A stretch of DNA of 64,000 bases from Paenibacillus sp. PAMC 26794. GTDB taxonomy: Bacteria; Bacillota; Bacilli; Paenibacillales; Paenibacillaceae. The position numbers and the translations under genes are program-made. The notes under the pieces are model-generated. The model searched no databases and was not told the origin of the DNA. It saw only the letters and a program-made list of their open reading frames with translations. The first letter of the stretch is position 1, and the number at the start of each line of letters is the position of its first letter. Positions 62,378-64,000 of the stretch are shown here, one piece after another. The stretch is taken from positions 124,001 to 188,000 of the forward strand of contig NZ_ANHX01000025.1 in the NCBI RefSeq assembly GCF_000316035.1. Reading direction: 5' to 3'.

Positions 62378-63718
62378 ATGTCGTCAAGTGAATCACTTTC
62401 GTGGAGACGGTTATTTTCTTTTTTTGTGCCACTTGGCATTTCCGCCTCTCTCGTCACCATTTCTCACGTCATCATAAACAGCACATTAGCACGTTCCGCT
62501 CATCCCGAGACGGTTATTGCCAGCTATGCCATCGCCGGTAGCTTGTTAACCCTCACGGAACGCCCCTCCACCCTGCTGCGGCAAACCTGTTCCGCACTGG
62601 TTCGCGATCGCCTATCCTTTCAGGCCCTCACGTTTGTGACCAAAATATTTCTTGCCTGTGTGCTTCTCATTGGGTTTCTCATCGTATACTCTCCCGTTGG
62701 TACCGGGGTGTTCAAATACCTGTTTGGTGTAAGCCCGGATCTGCTGAACAAAGTCATCGACGTATATGAAATTCTCATGTATGTGAGTATCTTTTCAGTG
62801 ATCCGCAACATCTATCAGGGGATCATCATTACGAATAACCGCACCAAGTGGTTAACCATCGGCATGGTATTCCGTTTAGCCGGCATGTACGGCCTATCCC
62901 TCTATTTCATATACACAGACAGCATTGACAGTGGACGTGTAGGCGCTATCATTTTTGCTGCTGGCATGATGATTGAAGCACTCGTCAGCTTTCTGGAGGG
63001 AAACAGCATCAAGCGCAAAATGCCAGCCAAGCTTGAGGATCATCCCGTCGAGAGCAAGGGAGACGTATTTCGCTTTTATAAGCCACTGCTGCTATCCAGC
63101 TTTGTAGCGTTGTTCATAGGACCGGTTATTAACATCGTACTTGGCAAAACGACCGGGATTGCACTAGCCATTTCGTCCTTTGCCATAGCAAGCAGTCTGA
63201 TGCAGTTGATGCTAAGCTTCTTTACATACATCCATCAGATCGTGCTGAATTTCTACCTTGTGGATGCCAAACTGGTACGAAAATTCGCACTTGTCACCGG
63301 ATTTATTCCGTTTGCAATGATGGTGTCGATTGCCTATACCCCCTTGGGACCATGGGTACTCGAAAATGTCATGAGCGTTCAGGGCGAACTGTTGGAACAA
63401 AGTCTGTGGACACTTCGTGCGTTCGTCTTATTTCCACTGATTTTCCCTTTTCTGGATTTCAGCAATGGCCTTATTCTGCTTCGCGGTCAGACGAAAACGA
63501 TGTTTCGTTCGCAAACGGCGAATGCCATCTGCACGGTAATTGTGCTGCTTATACTTGTTAGCATTTTCCCTGCGTGGAACGGTATGATTGGCGCTGTAGC
63601 CCAATCCCTTGGCCTGCTCGCCGAACTTGTTATTGTCTGGCTTGTCATCCGGCGCACGAAGCAAGAACCTACGATGTCCGTGCCGAAAGCCCGTAAATCA
63701 ACATCCCTGAAAGGGTAA
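62378..63718 (+). CDS. Multidrug/oligosaccharidyl-lipid flippase-like membrane protein (MATE/MOP superfamily)
   Basis: A 446-residue protein with 12 hydrophobic segments. The N-terminal FSFFVPLGISASLVTISHVIINSTLARS resembles the first helix of MOP-superfamily exporters. It is unlike the NorM protein at 58.7 kb, with a longer second half and a basic C-terminal tail. Substrate unknown; lipid or terpenoid export is possible given YtpB next door, as an inference only. AAAGGAG precedes the ATG at 62378. It is divergent from ytpB, with about 180 bases between them. Confidence 0.78.
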   Translation: MSSSESLSWRRLFSFFVPLGISASLVTISHVIINSTLARSAHPETVIASYAIAGSLLTLTERPSTLLRQTCSALVRDRLSFQALTFVTKIFLACVLLIGFLIVYSPVGTGVFKYLFGVSPDLLNKVIDVYEILMYVSIFSVIRNIYQGIIITNNRTKWLTIGMVFRLAGMYGLSLYFIYTDSIDSGRVGAIIFAAGMMIEALVSFLEGNSIKRKMPAKLEDHPVESKGDVFRFYKPLLLSSFVALFIGPVINIVLGKTTGIALAISSFAIASSLMQLMLSFFTYIHQIVLNFYLVDAKLVRKFALVTGFIPFAMMVSIAYTPLGPWVLENVMSVQGELLEQSLWTLRAFVLFPLIFPFLDFSNGLILLRGQTKTMFRSQTANAICTVIVLLILVSIFPAWNGMIGAVAQSLGLLAELVIVWLVIRRTKQEPTMSVPKARKSTSLKG

Positions 63719-63758
63719 TAAAATCATTGAATTGTTATCAAGATTGGAGTCTCTCATC

Positions 63759-64000
63759 ATGAAATTAAGTCACAACGCCCGCCCGGACCAGAACTGGCTG
63801 CGGGCTCTCATGTTCACCATCTTTGGTTCCACCGTCCTGGTGGTATCCTACTTCCAGCTTTACTTCAGTCATCTGGGCTTCAGTCGGGCTGAGATTGGAT
63901 ATCTCTACGGAATCGGCCCCCTCATCTCTGTGTTCTCCAATATGTTCTGGAGCATGGCCAGCGACCGCTACCAAACGGTACGCAAAGTGATGATCATTCT
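63759..64000 (+). CDS. MFS transporter (partial, C-terminus outside window)
   Basis: The first 80 codons of a major facilitator protein. Visible are helix 1 (LRALMFTIFGSTVLVVSYF), the loop FSHLGFSRAEIGYLYGIGP, helix 2, and the intracellular loop WSMASDRYQTVRK matching the MFS loop 2-3 motif. The pattern is that of the MFS_1-like / phenylpropionate-permease type. TTGGAG precedes the ATG at 63759, 40 bases after the MOP-type gene, so the two may be co-transcribed. Confidence 0.8.
   Translation, partial: MKLSHNARPDQNWLRALMFTIFGSTVLVVSYFQLYFSHLGFSRAEIGYLYGIGPLISVFSNMFWSMASDRYQTVRKVMII

Overview
The window looks like part of the chromosome of a Paenibacillus-like, endospore-forming member of the Bacillota. 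The grounds are a YqzE fragment and a CwlD-type cortex amidase at the left end, YesM/YesN-type two-component genes beside lipoprotein-dependent sugar ABC importers, secreted GH30 and PL10 plant-polysaccharide enzymes, a YtpB-type terpene synthase, strong Shine-Dalgarno sequences throughout, and many TTG starts. I see no insertion sequence, prophage or CRISPR array. The right end cuts through an MFS transporter and the left end through yqzE.

Layout. (1) 1-2.0 kb: YqzE, CwlD-like amidase, divergent polysaccharide deacetylase. (2) 2.0-9.9 kb, minus strand: a YesM-type kinase and YesN-type regulator, a terminator, then a solute-binding lipoprotein, two permeases and an atypical Nif3-like protein. 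(3) 10.0-20.3 kb, minus strand: a collinear carbohydrate locus made of a MalEFG-type importer, a LacI repressor, three different cytoplasmic esterase-type hydrolases, a PfkB sugar kinase and a GH13_18 sucrose-type phosphorylase. An identical 16-bp palindrome overlaps the promoter regions of both halves. This is the most novel-looking system: a candidate route for importing, deacylating and phosphorolysing esterified sucrose. (4) 20.5-24.7 kb: secreted GH30 glucuronoxylanase, tRNA-Leu, secreted PL10 pectate lyase, and a c-di-AMP (ydaO-type) riboswitch ahead of an NlpC/P60 hydrolase.

(5) 24.7-41.8 kb: mostly housekeeping genes, including xanthine phosphoribosyltransferase, a GT4 glycosyltransferase, HAD phosphatase, rRNA pseudouridine synthase and m5C methyltransferase, a small alarmone synthetase overlapping a DUF309 gene, pyrD, an L,D-transpeptidase, ferredoxin, dinB and two very small membrane proteins. 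(6) 42-50.7 kb: citramalate synthase, a ResA-like thioredoxin, a stand-alone JAMM protease facing an amt / GlnD-like nucleotidyltransferase / DEDDh exonuclease operon, MerR and YugP, and a GltC-like LysR regulator. (7) 50.8-57.2 kb: rhomboid protease, thiol peroxidase, a structured RNA that I interpret as 6S RNA, a YesL-like protein, a DEAD-box helicase and a YitT protein. (8) 57.2-64 kb: a GH-like secreted protein, two MATE-type transporters, pfkA, YtpB and an MFS transporter.

How they work together. Plant cell-wall enzymes, two sugar importers with their own regulators, and the sucrose phosphorylase/kinase pair point to life on plant-derived carbohydrate. Many starts were moved from the longest reading frame to an internal codon because of Shine-Dalgarno spacing; these choices are stated entry by entry. 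All functional calls come from reading motifs; no database search was run.
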